From: Gilliamella sp. wkB171
GTDB taxonomy: Bacteria; Pseudomonadota; Gammaproteobacteria; Enterobacterales; Orbaceae
DNA: 64,000 bases
Direction of reading: 5' to 3'
Assembly (NCBI RefSeq): GCF_001693755.1
Contig: NZ_LYST01000044.1
Location: 43,147 to 107,146, forward strand
In this document: piece after piece, positions 27,213 to 39,053 of the stretch
Position numbering within the stretch: position 1 is the stretch's first letter
Layout: every line of letters begins with the position of its first letter
Made by a program: the position numbers and the translations under genes
The notes under the pieces: model-generated
The model's database searches: none
What the model saw: the letters and a program-made list of their open reading frames with translations, nothing else
Told to the model about the DNA's origin: nothing

Positions 27213-28746
27213 ACACCTTTTCCTAAGTTTAATTTTGGGGGGCATAGCTGTTTTTAGTTATGCGCCTTTTCATATTTGGCCGTTAGCTTTTATCTCATTT
27301 ATTGGTCTATTATGGTTGATTGCTAATAAATCCAAGAAACAGGCCCTATTGATAGGATTAACTTGGGGAATAGGTTATTTTGTTGGTGGCGTGCATTGGA
27401 TTTATATCAGTATCAAACAATATGGTGAATTACCCACCGCAATGGCTATTGTCATATTGGGACTATTAATTGCCTATTTATCGCTTTATCCAATGCTCTT
27501 TGCACTGTTATTAAGAACGCTGGATCGCTATGCTCCTCCCTTTTCTTTTAAACAACTTGTTATTACTGCACCTGTAATTTGGCAATTTAGCGAATTTTTA
27601 CGTGGCTATATTTTAACTGGATTTGCTTGGCTAGAGCTTGGATATAGCCAACTAGATAGCCCTTTGCGCGCATATTTTCCTATTATTGGTATAGAAGGGG
27701 TTAACTTAGTTACTAGTATTATCTGTGGATTAATACTTTATATTTTACATCAATTGCGTTCCAAGGTTTATAAAAAGCACGTGCTTGGTGCGATAATTGC
27801 ACTAATAGCGATCTTTATTGCACCAATTTCATTCAAAGATATTGATTGGACAACCGTAGATCAGCAACGTACAGCCAACTTTTCGTTAATCCAAGGCAAT
27901 ATTCCACAATCATTACGTTGGAATAGTGAACAATTGGAAAGCACATTAAAAACTTACTATCAACTCACACAACAATCTTTAGGCAAAGATAAAATCATTA
28001 TCTGGTCAGAAGCGAGCATTACTGACTTCGAGATAAATCAACAACCGTTTTTATATTATTTAGATAACGAAGCGAGAGCTAAAGGTTCCGAAATAGCGGT
28101 GGGTATTATTGATTACCGTTTAAAAAACGCTGAAGGTCAAACTAACGGTGATATTTACAATACGCTCTTAGTATTAGGAGGTAAAGAAGCTTATCAGTAT
28201 CCTACAATCAATCGTTATCAAAAACATCATTTAGTCCCTTTTGGCGAATTTATTCCGTTAGAATCTGTACTTGAACCAATTGCAGCGTTGCTAGATATTC
28301 CTATGTCATCAATGAAACAAGGAGATAAAAAGCAACCCCAATTAACAATGCAAGGATTTAAATTTACAACGGCAATCTGTTACGAAGTGATTTTATCTAA
28401 TTACATCTGGCATAACTTTCAACCTGATACTGACTTTTTACTGACTGTTTCAAATGATGCTTGGTTTGGTGACAGTATTGGACCAAAACAACATCTGCAA
28501 ATGGCACAAGCAAGAGCATTAGAGTTTGGCAGACCCTTAATTCGTAGTACCAATAATGGCATAACTGCAATTATTGACAAAAAAGGGTATATTATTCAAC
28601 AAATACCTGCATTTACTGAAGGTGTGTTAAATGCAACACTATCCCCAACCACTGGTTTAACCCCTTATGCAAGATGGGGAAATTTTCCTTATTATGTTCT
28701 TATCCTATTCATGTGTATTATCACTTTTATAAAAAAACGTTCATAA
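27205..28746 (+). CDS. lnt: Apolipoprotein N-acyltransferase
   Basis: 513-aa inner-membrane enzyme that adds the third acyl chain to the N-terminal Cys of lipoproteins, the last maturation step before Lol sorting. Seen: six to eight helices, then a nitrilase-like domain with WSEASI (catalytic Glu), the catalytic Cys in AICYE and the [15 protein letters not shown] loop. Length is that of E. coli Lnt (512). It would act on the lipoproteins encoded here (MltB, TssJ, Sel1 lipoprotein). As in E. coli, glt transport genes lie beside it. Confidence 0.95.
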   Translation: MLKHLFLSLILGGIAVFSYAPFHIWPLAFISFIGLLWLIANKSKKQALLIGLTWGIGYFVGGVHWIYISIKQYGELPTAMAIVILGLLIAYLSLYPMLFALLLRTLDRYAPPFSFKQLVITAPVIWQFSEFLRGYILTGFAWLELGYSQLDSPLRAYFPIIGIEGVNLVTSIICGLILYILHQLRSKVYKKHVLGAIIALIAIFIAPISFKDIDWTTVDQQRTANFSLIQGNIPQSLRWNSEQLESTLKTYYQLTQQSLGKDKIIIWSEASITDFEINQQPFLYYLDNEARAKGSEIAVGIIDYRLKNAEGQTNGDIYNTLLVLGGKEAYQYPTINRYQKHHLVPFGEFIPLESVLEPIAALLDIPMSSMKQGDKKQPQLTMQGFKFTTAICYEVILSNYIWHNFQPDTDFLLTVSNDAWFGDSIGPKQHLQMAQARALEFGRPLIRSTNNGITAIIDKKGYIIQQIPAFTEGVLNATLSPTTGLTPYARWGNFPYYVLILFMCIITFIKKRS

Positions 28747-28975
28747 TTTAAGATACTGGCATAATTATTGCTTAAATTAAATTGAGTTCCAAATAAAACC
28801 TGAGGCTTCATTAATTGCTAAAAATGCAAAATATCAATTAATGTATCTAGCTCCAATAATCTATAAATAAACAGTAAAAAGTACTTTTATGCTAAAAAAT
28901 AAGTTATAATATACGCCCTTTGTAAAAATATTAAATAAATTTAATATGATACAAAATAAACAGTAGGAGATGACT

Positions 28976-29884
28976 ATGAACAAAAAAACAAAATTAACCA
29001 AATTAGTTTTATCATTTGCAATGTTAGGTCTAATGGCTGGAACTGCAGTTGCAGAAGAACTCAGTGGCACATTAGCTAAAATCAAAGAAAGTGGTGTGAT
29101 TGTTGTTGGTCATCGCGAATCGTCAATTCCGTTTTCCTACTACGGTGATAATCAAGAAGTTATTGGTTATTCGCAAGATTATTCTAATTTAATTGTCGAT
29201 GCAGTTAAAAAAGAACTTAATTTACCAAATCTTAAAGTAAAATATTTACCAATTACGTCTAAAACACGTATTCAACTACTCAATAACTATACTTATGATT
29301 TTGAATGCGGTTCAACCACGAATAATCTTGAACGTCAAAAAACTGTCGATTTTTCAGATAGTATTTTTATTGTTGGTACGCGCTTTTTAGTAAAAGCTGA
29401 CAGTAATATTAAAAGTATTGAAGATCTTAAAGGCAAAAATGTGGTTACCACTGCCGGCACAACTTCTGAAATTCGTTTAAACCAAATCAATGCTAAAGAA
29501 AACCTAGGCATTCGTATTATTACCCCTAAAGATCATGGTGATGCATTTAATGCGCTTGAAACAGGTCGTGCCGAAGCATTTTTAATGGATGACGCGTTAC
29601 TTGCTGGGGAACGTTCGCGTGCAATAAAACCAAATGATTGGAAAATTGTTGGCGAACCATTATCTTATGAATCTTATGGCTGTATGTTAAGAAAAGGTGA
29701 TGTTCAATTTAAACAATTAATGGACAAAACTATTTCTGACGCACAAAAATCAGGAAAAGCACTTGAATCTTACAACAAATGGTTCACTCAACCTGTTCCA
29801 CCTAAAGGCGCCAACATGGCACTTGAAATTTCACCAAAAATGGTTGAGCTGTTTGCAAATCCTAATGATAAAGCATTAGATTAA
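28976..29884 (+). CDS. gltI: Glutamate/aspartate ABC transporter, periplasmic binding protein
   Basis: 302-aa periplasmic solute-binding protein (cluster 3) with a signal peptide ending near AVAEEL. Seen: GVIVVGHRESSIPFSYY, CGSTTNNLERQKTVDFSD, and the C-terminal SYNKWF, matching GltI (DEBP) of E. coli. An ATG at 28970 is too close to AGGAG; the ATG at 28976 has proper spacing and is used. A TATAAT box lies at 28905-28910. A 12-bp stem hairpin separates gltI from gltJ, a common way to give more binding protein than permease. Confidence 0.93.
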   Translation: MNKKTKLTKLVLSFAMLGLMAGTAVAEELSGTLAKIKESGVIVVGHRESSIPFSYYGDNQEVIGYSQDYSNLIVDAVKKELNLPNLKVKYLPITSKTRIQLLNNYTYDFECGSTTNNLERQKTVDFSDSIFIVGTRFLVKADSNIKSIEDLKGKNVVTTAGTTSEIRLNQINAKENLGIRIITPKDHGDAFNALETGRAEAFLMDDALLAGERSRAIKPNDWKIVGEPLSYESYGCMLRKGDVQFKQLMDKTISDAQKSGKALESYNKWFTQPVPPKGANMALEISPKMVELFANPNDKALD

Positions 29885-29907
29885 TACTATTCTTATCTTT
29901 CTAATCC

Positions 29908-29937
29908 ATGTACTAAATGTATTAGCATTTAGTACAT
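29908..29937 (+). promoter_or_regulatory. Intercistronic hairpin between gltI and gltJ
   Basis: ATGTACTAAATG and CATTTAGTACAT form a perfect 12-bp stem with a 6-nt loop in the 80-bp gap. No T-run follows, so it is more likely an mRNA-stabilising or partial attenuating structure than a full terminator. Confidence 0.6.
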
Positions 29938-29964
29938 AACCTAAATTAGTGAATTAAATATATT

Positions 29965-30699
29965 ATGAGTTTTAATTGGACACTATTTTTTGAACCCACC
30001 CCATATGGTGATGGGATTTACTTAAACTGGCTATTAGATGGCATCTTTGTTACTGTGTCGTTAGCTGTGACCGCTTGGATCATTGCCTTTGTGTTAGGAT
30101 CTTTGGTCGGGATATGCCGAACACTTGACAATAAGTTTCTTAATAACTTTGCCGCGAGTTATATCCAGCTGTTTCGTAATATTCCATTACTCGTACAAAT
30201 GTTTTTATGGTATATGTTATTTCCAGAAATTTTAACAGGTAGCTTAAAAACATGGTTTATATCTGGCTTATCGCCAAATGTCAGCTCTTTTATCACAGCA
30301 GCAATTGCTTTAGGATTATTTACTTCAGCACGTATCGCAGAACAAGTCAGAACAGGTATTCAAACTTTACCTAAAGGTCAACGTTATGCGGCTATCGCAC
30401 TTGGATTAACTAATCGTCAAGCTTACATATACATTCTATTACCTAATGCTTATAGACGTATAATTCCACCATTAACCTCAGAAATGACGAATATAATTAA
30501 AAATTCATCTGTGGCGTCAACTATTGGGCTAATCGATCTAATTGGTCAAATTGATCGCATTAATGAATCGACTAATAGTATTGTGGAAATACTTTGTGGT
30601 GTCACTATTGCATTTATGTTAATCAATTATGCCGTACTGACTATTATGCGAATTGTTGAAAAACACACTCGCTTACCTAACATGAATCATGGAGGATAA
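29965..30699 (+). CDS. gltJ: Glutamate/aspartate ABC transporter permease GltJ
   Basis: 244-aa inner-membrane permease of the HisMQ-type (five helices) with the EAA loop [20 protein letters not shown] that contacts the ATPase. The N-terminus [20 protein letters not shown] is characteristic of GltJ. It ends one base before the gltK start, whose ribosome site GGAGG lies within the last codons of gltJ. Partner of GltK in the membrane channel. Confidence 0.93.
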   Translation: MSFNWTLFFEPTPYGDGIYLNWLLDGIFVTVSLAVTAWIIAFVLGSLVGICRTLDNKFLNNFAASYIQLFRNIPLLVQMFLWYMLFPEILTGSLKTWFISGLSPNVSSFITAAIALGLFTSARIAEQVRTGIQTLPKGQRYAAIALGLTNRQAYIYILLPNAYRRIIPPLTSEMTNIIKNSSVASTIGLIDLIGQIDRINESTNSIVEILCGVTIAFMLINYAVLTIMRIVEKHTRLPNMNHGG

Positions 30700-30700
30700 A

Positions 30701-31402
30701 ATGCAGTTATTTGATTGGATTGCTAATATACCTTCATTAGTATCAGACAACTATCATCTTTTATTAAGTGGTTTATGGTTGACCACAAGAATTACGCTCA
30801 ATGCGGTCGTTTTTGGCATTGTTTGGGGAACAGTGCTTGCATTAATGCGTTTATCAAATAACAAAATACTTAATATATTTGCTAAATGCTATGTGAATTT
30901 ATTTCGTTCCATTCCACTACTTTTAGTGCTGTTATGGTTCTATTTAGCGCTTCCGCAAGTTATTAAATATGTATTTAATTTACCACCTTATGCCGATGTT
31001 CGCGTTGTATCAGCAATGATTGCCTTTGCTTTATTTGAAGCAGCTTACTATTCTGAAATTATTCGCGCAGGTATTAACGCAGTAGCTAAAGGCCAATATC
31101 ACGCTGCTTATGCACTTGGTATGACTAAAGCGCAAGCAATGCGCTTAATCATTTTACCGCAAGCATTTAGATCAATGGTACCGCTATTACTTACTCAAGG
31201 TATTATCTTATTCCAAGATACCTCTTTAGTTTATGTCATGAGCTTGATTGATTTATTTGGCGCAAGTGTGACACAAATCGGCAACGTTCAAGGTGGCACG
31301 GTTAAATATTCTATGATTATTTTTGCAGCAGCAAGTTATTTTATAATTTGTTTTACTGCTTCACGTTTAGTTAATTATTTCAAAAAAGGGATAAATCGAT
31401 GA
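30701..31402 (+). CDS. gltK: Glutamate/aspartate ABC transporter permease GltK
   Basis: 233-aa HisMQ-type permease, second channel subunit, with the EAA loop [20 protein letters not shown]. The frame is open from 30689, but GGAGG at 30692-30696 precedes the ATG at 30701 and lies inside the longer version, so the shorter start is used. The stop codon overlaps the gltL ATG (ATGA), which implies coupled translation. Confidence 0.93.
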   Translation: MQLFDWIANIPSLVSDNYHLLLSGLWLTTRITLNAVVFGIVWGTVLALMRLSNNKILNIFAKCYVNLFRSIPLLLVLLWFYLALPQVIKYVFNLPPYADVRVVSAMIAFALFEAAYYSEIIRAGINAVAKGQYHAAYALGMTKAQAMRLIILPQAFRSMVPLLLTQGIILFQDTSLVYVMSLIDLFGASVTQIGNVQGGTVKYSMIIFAAASYFIICFTASRLVNYFKKGINR

Positions 31403-32124
31403 TCTCCTTAGAAAATGTATCAAAATGGTATGGACAATTTCAAGTATTAAAGAACTGCTCAACAAAAGTAGGAAAAGGCGAAGTAGTGGTTGTTTGTGGC
31501 CCATCTGGCTCAGGAAAGTCCACACTAATCAAAACTGTAAATGGTTTAGAGCCAGTACAAAAGGGCAAAATTATTATTGATGGCACAGAAATTACTGATA
31601 AATCGACCAATCTGGCTAAACTTCGATCTAAAGTAGGCATGGTGTTTCAGCATTTTGAATTATTTCCGCATTTAACAATATTAAAAAACTTAACGCTTGC
31701 TCAAATCAAAGTATTAGGAAGAGCGGATGAAGAGGCACGTGAAAAAGCTTTAAATCTATTAGAACGTGTAGGTTTACTGGCGCATGCAGATAAATACCCT
31801 GCTCAGCTTTCTGGTGGACAACAGCAACGAGTAGCAATTGCCCGTGCACTTTGTATGGATCCTATTGTTATGTTATTTGATGAACCAACATCTGCACTCG
31901 ATCCTGAGATGGTTAATGAAGTGTTAGACGTTATGGTCGAGTTAGCTTATGAAGGTATGACTATGATGGTAGTGACACATGAAATGGGCTTTGCTCGTAA
32001 AGTTGCACATCGTGTTATCTTTATGGATGCCGGTGAGATCATTGAAGACACTTCAAAAGAGCAATTCTTCACTAATCCACAATCAGATCGTGCTAAAGAC
32101 TTTTTAGCGAAGATCATTCATTAA
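31399..32124 (+). CDS. gltL: Glutamate/aspartate ABC transporter ATPase GltL
   Basis: 241-aa cytoplasmic ATP-binding subunit. Seen: Walker [10 protein letters not shown] (34-42), Q-loop [12 protein letters not shown], signature LSGGQQQR, Walker [16 protein letters not shown], and the switch His in VVTHEMGFA. Length equals E. coli GltL (241). Overlaps gltK by 4 nt and closes the gltIJKL operon, followed by a hairpin at 32140-32173. Confidence 0.95.
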   Translation: MISLENVSKWYGQFQVLKNCSTKVGKGEVVVVCGPSGSGKSTLIKTVNGLEPVQKGKIIIDGTEITDKSTNLAKLRSKVGMVFQHFELFPHLTILKNLTLAQIKVLGRADEEAREKALNLLERVGLLAHADKYPAQLSGGQQQRVAIARALCMDPIVMLFDEPTSALDPEMVNEVLDVMVELAYEGMTMMVVTHEMGFARKVAHRVIFMDAGEIIEDTSKEQFFTNPQSDRAKDFLAKIIH

Positions 32125-32561
32125 TTATCATCATAAAATAAACAGCACTTGGTTAATCTAGCAAGTGCTGTTTGCCTACATTACTGCTTATCATCTACAT
32201 AAAAAAAGATTATGTAGATAAATCATTCCTCATGATGCATTAACAACGTTTATTTTTATCTAGTTAGTTTGAAAATCTTTTACCAAAATTGATGAGTTAT
32301 ATTTGCAAATCAAATGTTGCCGGTAATGAGCTATATCTAAATAGCTCAACAATAAATAAGGATTGATTTAAGGAAATAATGAACTACCAGCCACTAAATC
32401 GGTTTTTAAAAAAGCATAACAGATTATTATCTTAAAAATCTTTATAGTCTGCTTAAATTATCACGTCAGCTAATTATATTTTTAACTTGAAAGCCTTTAA
32501 CCACATTATCTACTACAAAAATTAACAAACTTTTTAGACTAAAAACGTTACCATCACTATG
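32125..32561. other. Intergenic region (gltL / recD, convergent)
   Basis: 437 bp without a gene. It holds two hairpins: the likely glt terminator at 32140-32173 and a second stem ATCTACATAA/TTATGTAGAT at 32193-32219. The remainder is A/T-rich and shows no protein-like frame. Confidence 0.5.
32140..32173 (+). terminator. Terminator-like hairpin after gltL
   Basis: AAACAGCACTTG (32140-32151) pairs perfectly with CAAGTGCTGTTT (32162-32173), loop of 10 nt, 15 bp after the stop codon. The A-tract before and TTT at the end fit an intrinsic terminator able to work in both directions. Confidence 0.75.
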
Positions 32562-34418
32562 TTATGAGCTAGTGTTTTCTATTTGTTGAGCTAACCCGCT
32601 TTCACGATGTATTTGACTTTTAACGGAAAGCGCTAAAATCTGAGTATCGGCATAAATCGATACTGTTTTTTTAGCTCGCGTAATTGCAGTATAAAGTAAA
32701 GAGCGATTGAGTAATGGTGAATAATCAGTTGGCAATATAATATTTACATCATCAAATTCAGAACCCTGTGATTTATGAATAGTCATTGCATAAGCCGTTT
32801 CATGCTCAGGTAACCTGAAGGGTGAAAACCCTTTGATAGAACCATCAGCAAAAGGAAAATAAACACGTAATTTACTACTATCATGCTCAGCAGGTAGGGC
32901 TATGCCAATATCACCATTATATAATCCTAATGCGGCACTATTACGTAAAATCATAATAGGGCGGCCGATATACCATGCCTCTTTATTCTTTATCTGAATT
33001 AACTTATGTTTAGCTAATAGAGATTCAATTTGTAAGTTTAAACCGCTAACACCGAACATTCCTGATCGCAAAGCACAAAGCAAGCGATAGTTGGCAAACT
33101 TAGCTAAAATGGACATAATATCATTATCACCACTAGACTTTATTGCCTTTAAATAATCTGAATAATGTTCAACACTCTCATTTAAAATGGACTGATAGGT
33201 CTCTTTTGATGCTAAATTATAGAAATGAATGTCATTAAATTCAGCATTCATGAGCAGTGCTTTTACCTTGCTCACACTGCCCTCTTTTACCGCATTAGCC
33301 AATACACCAATACCTGAGGTTTGATCAAATCGGTAACTTTTTTGTAATAAGCATATACTATCGGTAATCGTTGCAACTTTCTGCGCACTCGGCACAACAT
33401 AACCGGTTAATTGCGTTAATTCTTGGGCGCGTGCTGGGCTATAGCCTTTACCAATAAAAGCACAAAGATCACCAAATACTGCACCAGCCTCAACCGATGA
33501 AAGTTGGTCTTTGTCTCCTAATAGAATTAAACGTGCCGTAACAGGTAATGCATCAATCACTCTTGACATCATATTAAGATCAACCATTGATGCTTCATCA
33601 ATCACTAATACATCAACATGAAGAGGATTTTGTTTATTGTAATGAAATGAACGATTATCTGTTTTAGCACCCAATAAACGATGTAAAGTAATGGCTTCTG
33701 CTTTAATATTAATTTTTTGATTAACAGGCAATTGTGCTATGGCTTGGCTAAGTGATTCTGTTAACCTTGATGCAGCTTTACCCGTTGGAGCTGTTGCAAT
33801 AATGCGAGAATTAGGATTGGTTAACAAAATGCCAGCTAATATTTTAGCCACTGTTGTGGTTTTACCGGTACCTGGTCCACCCGAAATAATAGCAACTTTA
33901 CGCGTTAACGCCACTGCCACAGCGATTTTTTGCCAATCAATGGTTGCCGATCGTTGAGTAAATAATTGATCTAAAATCGTAATTAAATCAGCCTGTGATG
34001 CTAATTGTTGTTCAAATAGGGATTGATTAAAATAAGATGCAACTTGCTTTTCATCTAGGTACATACGTTGAAAATAGAGTCTATTATCAATAAATACAAG
34101 CGGTGAAAGCAACGTGCCATCGCTGATTATCTGATTATTTTGTGCTTGCAAAATAGTGGTTAACCAATCTTGCACAGTGGGAGACGCTAAATCATGCCAA
34201 AGCTTTGGATCATAGTTTTGCTCGTCTATCTGGGAAATATCCAAACAAACATGCCCCGCTCTGACCTCAAAACTGAGTAATAAAATTAAAAAAGCCAAAC
34301 GTTTAATGACAATATCATCAGTTAGCTGTGCTTTTTTTGATAAAAACAGCGCTAAATGAATATCAAGTAAATTAATTTGACTATTTTGCTTAAATTGTTC
34401 TAACCACGTTGTTAACAT
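32562..34418 (-). CDS. recD: Exodeoxyribonuclease V alpha subunit (RecD)
   Basis: 618-aa 5'-3' helicase subunit of RecBCD. Seen: Walker A SGGPGTGKTTT (about 179-189), Walker B VLVIDEASMVD, LILLGDKDQLSSVEAG (motif III), and the C-terminal AMTIHKSQGSEFDDV and LYTAITRAKKTV (motifs V/VI). E. coli RecD is 608 aa. recB and recC, which normally precede recD, are not in this window: the gene upstream on the same strand encodes a DUF4139 protein. RecD function needs recB and recC elsewhere in the genome. Confidence 0.93.
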   Translation of the reverse strand: MLTTWLEQFKQNSQINLLDIHLALFLSKKAQLTDDIVIKRLAFLILLLSFEVRAGHVCLDISQIDEQNYDPKLWHDLASPTVQDWLTTILQAQNNQIISDGTLLSPLVFIDNRLYFQRMYLDEKQVASYFNQSLFEQQLASQADLITILDQLFTQRSATIDWQKIAVAVALTRKVAIISGGPGTGKTTTVAKILAGILLTNPNSRIIATAPTGKAASRLTESLSQAIAQLPVNQKINIKAEAITLHRLLGAKTDNRSFHYNKQNPLHVDVLVIDEASMVDLNMMSRVIDALPVTARLILLGDKDQLSSVEAGAVFGDLCAFIGKGYSPARAQELTQLTGYVVPSAQKVATITDSICLLQKSYRFDQTSGIGVLANAVKEGSVSKVKALLMNAEFNDIHFYNLASKETYQSILNESVEHYSDYLKAIKSSGDNDIMSILAKFANYRLLCALRSGMFGVSGLNLQIESLLAKHKLIQIKNKEAWYIGRPIMILRNSAALGLYNGDIGIALPAEHDSSKLRVYFPFADGSIKGFSPFRLPEHETAYAMTIHKSQGSEFDDVNIILPTDYSPLLNRSLLYTAITRAKKTVSIYADTQILALSVKSQIHRESGLAQQIENTSS

Positions 34419-34442
34419 ACTTTATACTTTGTTTTATAGGGG

Positions 34443-36020
34443 TTATAAACCATATATATCATTTTCTTTATCATTCGGATAAGTAATTTTGAAACTCATA
34501 TTCAGGTCTTTACTTTCACTTGGGTTTAAAGTGAACTGCCACGTTAATAATCCGGTTTGTTTATCATATTTTGCACCATCATATTTGGCATCATCAAGTA
34601 TTACCGCTTTATTTAAAATAACTGGTAATTGATCGTTTACGACAATATTTATTGGCAACGTTTTGGTATTTTTGACATCAATAGTATATGCATACTTTTG
34701 TGAAACATCATTACCAAATAGTGATGGCGTCGAGGTTTCTTTAATATTACGATTTCTGGTAATTAAGATACTTTTATCGCGCCCTAATGACAAATCTAAT
34801 GTCCCTTTGGTATTTTCAGTGGAGATAATTGTTTCACCCATAAAATCACCATTGAAGAAGATATTGGCTTTTCCTGATAATAAATTCAACTTATCCCAAT
34901 CATTTATTTGTGCGAGTAAGTATACGCTACTATCTACTTTAGGCATTGAGATGTATTGGTAATTTGCATTAACTTCTTTTGTTTGTAAAGTGAGTATATT
35001 ATTTTTACTATCGTTTTTGATGGTATAAGGTAATGTGATATCAAAACGGGTATTGATACCTAATGTGTTAACATTACCAAATTGACCAGAGTTAGCCAAT
35101 TTCGATTTAGATTCGCGTTCATAATGTTCTTCTTTTTCTGATTTAGAAAAAAATAAACCACTTTTTTCACTATAAACGTCAATATACCATGGATTAAAAT
35201 TTGGCGGAGTAATATTTTTGCTTGGATTGGATGTTGATAAACTAAAATCCACATCTTGCCAATCTAAACCGGTGTTTTGGTGAATTTCTGCTTTATATGT
35301 TAATTGCAGAGGTGAGTTGATATCCGCTACTCGCACATCATAAGCAGGTTCCCAACCTGCTTTGGTTGTTATATATGAAAGCGTGATAGGTAATGTTATA
35401 TCTTTTTTAGAAGCAACTTTGACTATAACGGCATTGTGTAGCTTTCCATTGTTTGTTTGCTTTTCTTCTAGCTGTTTTTGGTATTGGCTTATCTGTTCGT
35501 CTAACTGATCGACCTCTTTTTGTAATCGATTCTGTTCATTTAACGTCGTAGTTAAATTGGTTTTCACAAAATCTAATACATTTTTCATGGCTGTTAAGTC
35601 TTCAGATCCATTTCTTGTTAAACTACCTAAACGGTTACCTTGTAAAAGTAATATTTGCTCATTGACAGCTTTGAGCTGGATTTCGACCGTATCTCGCTTT
35701 TCTTGTAACTGTTTTTGTTTTTCGAAAATCGACAGAATATTTTCATCGTTACTAATGTCACCCAAATAGCTTTCATTTAATGATGTAGATAATACTTGAA
35801 CATCACTATTACTACCAAAACCAACATTGATTGAATTTGGCTTAATATCATTCGCAATACCTGTTAATACTATTTCACTTTCACCTTTAGTTAATGAAAC
35901 AGTTGACTGACCTTGTAATTCTGCGCCCTGAATAAATAGTGTCACTTTATTTAACTTAACGTCATTATTTGCTAAAGCATTTCCTGAAATTAATGCAATT
36001 GCTAATGCAATTTTTTTCAT
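34443..36020 (-). CDS. DUF4139 domain protein (mucoidy-inhibitor MuiA-like)
   Basis: 525-aa exported protein: signal peptide (residues 1-17), an N-terminal DUF4140-like domain with VTLFIQGAEL, a long coiled coil (about 93-195, rich in Lys, Gln and Glu), and a C-terminal DUF4139 domain with TTKAGWEPAYDVRV and LDWQDVDFSLSTSNP. Related proteins have been called mucoidy inhibitor MuiA; the biochemical role is unknown. It precedes recD by 24 bp on the same strand and is likely co-transcribed with it, which seems accidental in function. Confidence 0.75.
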   Translation of the reverse strand: MKKIALAIALISGNALANNDVKLNKVTLFIQGAELQGQSTVSLTKGESEIVLTGIANDIKPNSINVGFGSNSDVQVLSTSLNESYLGDISNDENILSIFEKQKQLQEKRDTVEIQLKAVNEQILLLQGNRLGSLTRNGSEDLTAMKNVLDFVKTNLTTTLNEQNRLQKEVDQLDEQISQYQKQLEEKQTNNGKLHNAVIVKVASKKDITLPITLSYITTKAGWEPAYDVRVADINSPLQLTYKAEIHQNTGLDWQDVDFSLSTSNPSKNITPPNFNPWYIDVYSEKSGLFFSKSEKEEHYERESKSKLANSGQFGNVNTLGINTRFDITLPYTIKNDSKNNILTLQTKEVNANYQYISMPKVDSSVYLLAQINDWDKLNLLSGKANIFFNGDFMGETIISTENTKGTLDLSLGRDKSILITRNRNIKETSTPSLFGNDVSQKYAYTIDVKNTKTLPINIVVNDQLPVILNKAVILDDAKYDGAKYDKQTGLLTWQFTLNPSESKDLNMSFKITYPNDKENDIYGL

Positions 36021-36241
36021 TTAATCATTTCCTTATATCATGATGATTTTATTTATTAATTAATTTTGTGTTACTTAAAAAGGATATTGCCCGTTTTTTA
36101 ACGGTAAATAAATATTCTCTATTTTATATTTAATTACTATTAGATTTAACTTAATTAGGCAAAATTATTTTAATTGTTTAATATATTGAACAATTATTAA
36201 AAATATTGTACATTTTGTTACAGATAAAAAACAAAAGGTAA

Positions 36242-37486
<1,245 letters not shown>

Positions 37487-37488
37487 TC

Positions 37489-38178
37489 ATGAATAAATTA
37501 ACCAATTTTATTATCACTATAGGACGTAATCGATTTTATCCTTACTTCTGTGTACTTTGTGTCACCTTAGCTTTTTTATATACAGATCCATTTAATAACT
37601 TCAATTTACGTTATGCCGTATCGTATGCTGGTGCATTTTGTGGATTGTTATGTGTAATCTTATTAGCTAAACGCAAAAACTTAGGGAATGTGCTAGGAAT
37701 GCTAGCCGTAGTCGCTGAGTGTTGTGCTAACTTTCTTGGTGGCAATATTGGTGCAGGCTTGCCTACTTTTTACTATTTTGGTTCACATGTTTATGGGCTA
37801 ATCACTTGGCAAAAAAACCTGGATAGTCATCAACATGTCAAAGTTCGTTCACTTAGTGAGCAAGCTTTTTTATATACCCTCATTTTTCTGATTATAGCTG
37901 TTTTTTTTAATGTCTATTTAACTAATGCTATTGGCGTAGATAATACTATATATCAACTTATCACAAACTGTTTTATTTTTGGATTAGGTGTGGTCGCTCA
38001 ACTTTTACTAATGATGAGATATTCATTCAATTGGTATTTGTGGGTGATTTTAAATGTCTTGGTTATTGGTTTAAATATTTATACCAATAATATTATCATT
38101 GCAACTCAATATCTGATTTATTTGTTCAATGCTATTTATGGAATTTGTGAATGGAAAAATTCTGAACAAAAACAGTAA
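37489..38178 (+). CDS. pnuC: Nicotinamide riboside transporter PnuC
   Basis: 229-aa inner-membrane protein with about seven helices. Seen: the Gly-rich NFLGGNIGAGLPTFYYFGSHVYGLITW block with WQKN, the region of PnuC that binds the riboside. PnuC works by facilitated diffusion; NadR phosphorylates the imported riboside and traps it. Only 2 bp separate it from nadR, so the two are translated from one transcript. A convergent terminator lies at 38379-38413. Confidence 0.9.
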   Translation: MNKLTNFIITIGRNRFYPYFCVLCVTLAFLYTDPFNNFNLRYAVSYAGAFCGLLCVILLAKRKNLGNVLGMLAVVAECCANFLGGNIGAGLPTFYYFGSHVYGLITWQKNLDSHQHVKVRSLSEQAFLYTLIFLIIAVFFNVYLTNAIGVDNTIYQLITNCFIFGLGVVAQLLLMMRYSFNWYLWVILNVLVIGLNIYTNNIIIATQYLIYLFNAIYGICEWKNSEQKQ

Positions 38179-38378
38179 ATTGTTGCGTTAGAGTCAGGTA
38201 TAGAAGTTCAATTGTGCGTTTTAGAATAAAAGGATACTAAAAAAAGTAAAACGCCCAAATAAGAATCTATAAAATATAGATTATATAGTTAGTATAAAAC
38301 GTAATACGTAACAATTACCAAACTAACTTAAGATCGCCACAAATAAGAAAGGCCTAGAATAAAATCTAAATGCATTAA

Positions 38379-38413
38379 AATAAAAGCCATCAATCAATTT
38401 GATGGCTTTTATT
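38379..38413. terminator. Bidirectional terminator between pnuC and pcm
   Basis: AATAAAAGCCATCAA and TTGATGGCTTTTATT form a perfect 15-bp stem with a 5-nt loop, with A-tract before and T-tract after. The last two bases overlap the pcm stop codon. A strong intrinsic terminator in both directions. Confidence 0.9.
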
Positions 38414-39053
38414 ATTCAATATCACCTTTTACTAACGGAACAAACTTAACATCACCAACAGTATTGACAATAAAATTATCACCGTCTCGTTCAATAACCT
38501 GCAAAATTTGTTTATGTTCATTACCTACCGGTATAACCAATCGACCTTTATCGGCTAATTGTTCGAGTAATTTACTAGGCACCTCAGATGCAGCAGCCGT
38601 AACAATAATACCATCAAAAGGCCCTCGTTCAGGCCAACCTAACCAACCATTTCCATGACGAGTTGAAATATTGTGAAGATCTAACTGTTTTAAACGCCGT
38701 TTAGTATTCCATTGTAAACTTTTAATCCTTTCTACAGAACAAACATGATCAACTAACTTAGCTAATATCGCCGTTTGATAACCCGAACCTGTTCCAATTT
38801 CAAGTACTCTTGAATGGGGTTCTAGTTTCAATAATTCTGTCATTTTGGCAACAATGTAAGGTTGTGAAATAGTTTGCCCACTACCAATAGGTAAAGACCG
38901 ATTATCATAAGCCTGATGAGAAAGCGCCTCATCAACAAAATGCTCCCTAGGAATAGCAGCAAACGCTGTTAAGACACGCTCATCTTTGATTCCTTGCTGA
39001 CGCAACAATTTAATTAAAGATTGCATTTTTAAACTTTGCATGTATTTACTCAC
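38412..39053 (-). CDS. pcm: Protein-L-isoaspartate O-methyltransferase
   Basis: 213-aa SAM-dependent enzyme that starts repair of isoaspartyl residues in damaged proteins. Seen: [29 protein letters not shown], the SAM motif [15 protein letters not shown] and the C-terminal FVPLVKG, matching E. coli Pcm (208 aa). The N-terminus has two extra Met options (38-39 kb end of truD); it overlaps truD by 8 nt. In E. coli surE lies between truD and pcm, and nlpD-rpoS follow; neither is here. Confidence 0.95.
   Translation of the reverse strand: MSKYMQSLKMQSLIKLLRQQGIKDERVLTAFAAIPREHFVDEALSHQAYDNRSLPIGSGQTISQPYIVAKMTELLKLEPHSRVLEIGTGSGYQTAILAKLVDHVCSVERIKSLQWNTKRRLKQLDLHNISTRHGNGWLGWPERGPFDGIIVTAAASEVPSKLLEQLADKGRLVIPVGNEHKQILQVIERDGDNFIVNTVGDVKFVPLVKGDIE

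Noticed and set aside
29908..29937. Full intrinsic terminator between gltI and gltJ
   Set aside because: The stem is strong but there is no T-run, and gltJKL need the upstream promoter; a stabilising or partial attenuating hairpin fits better.
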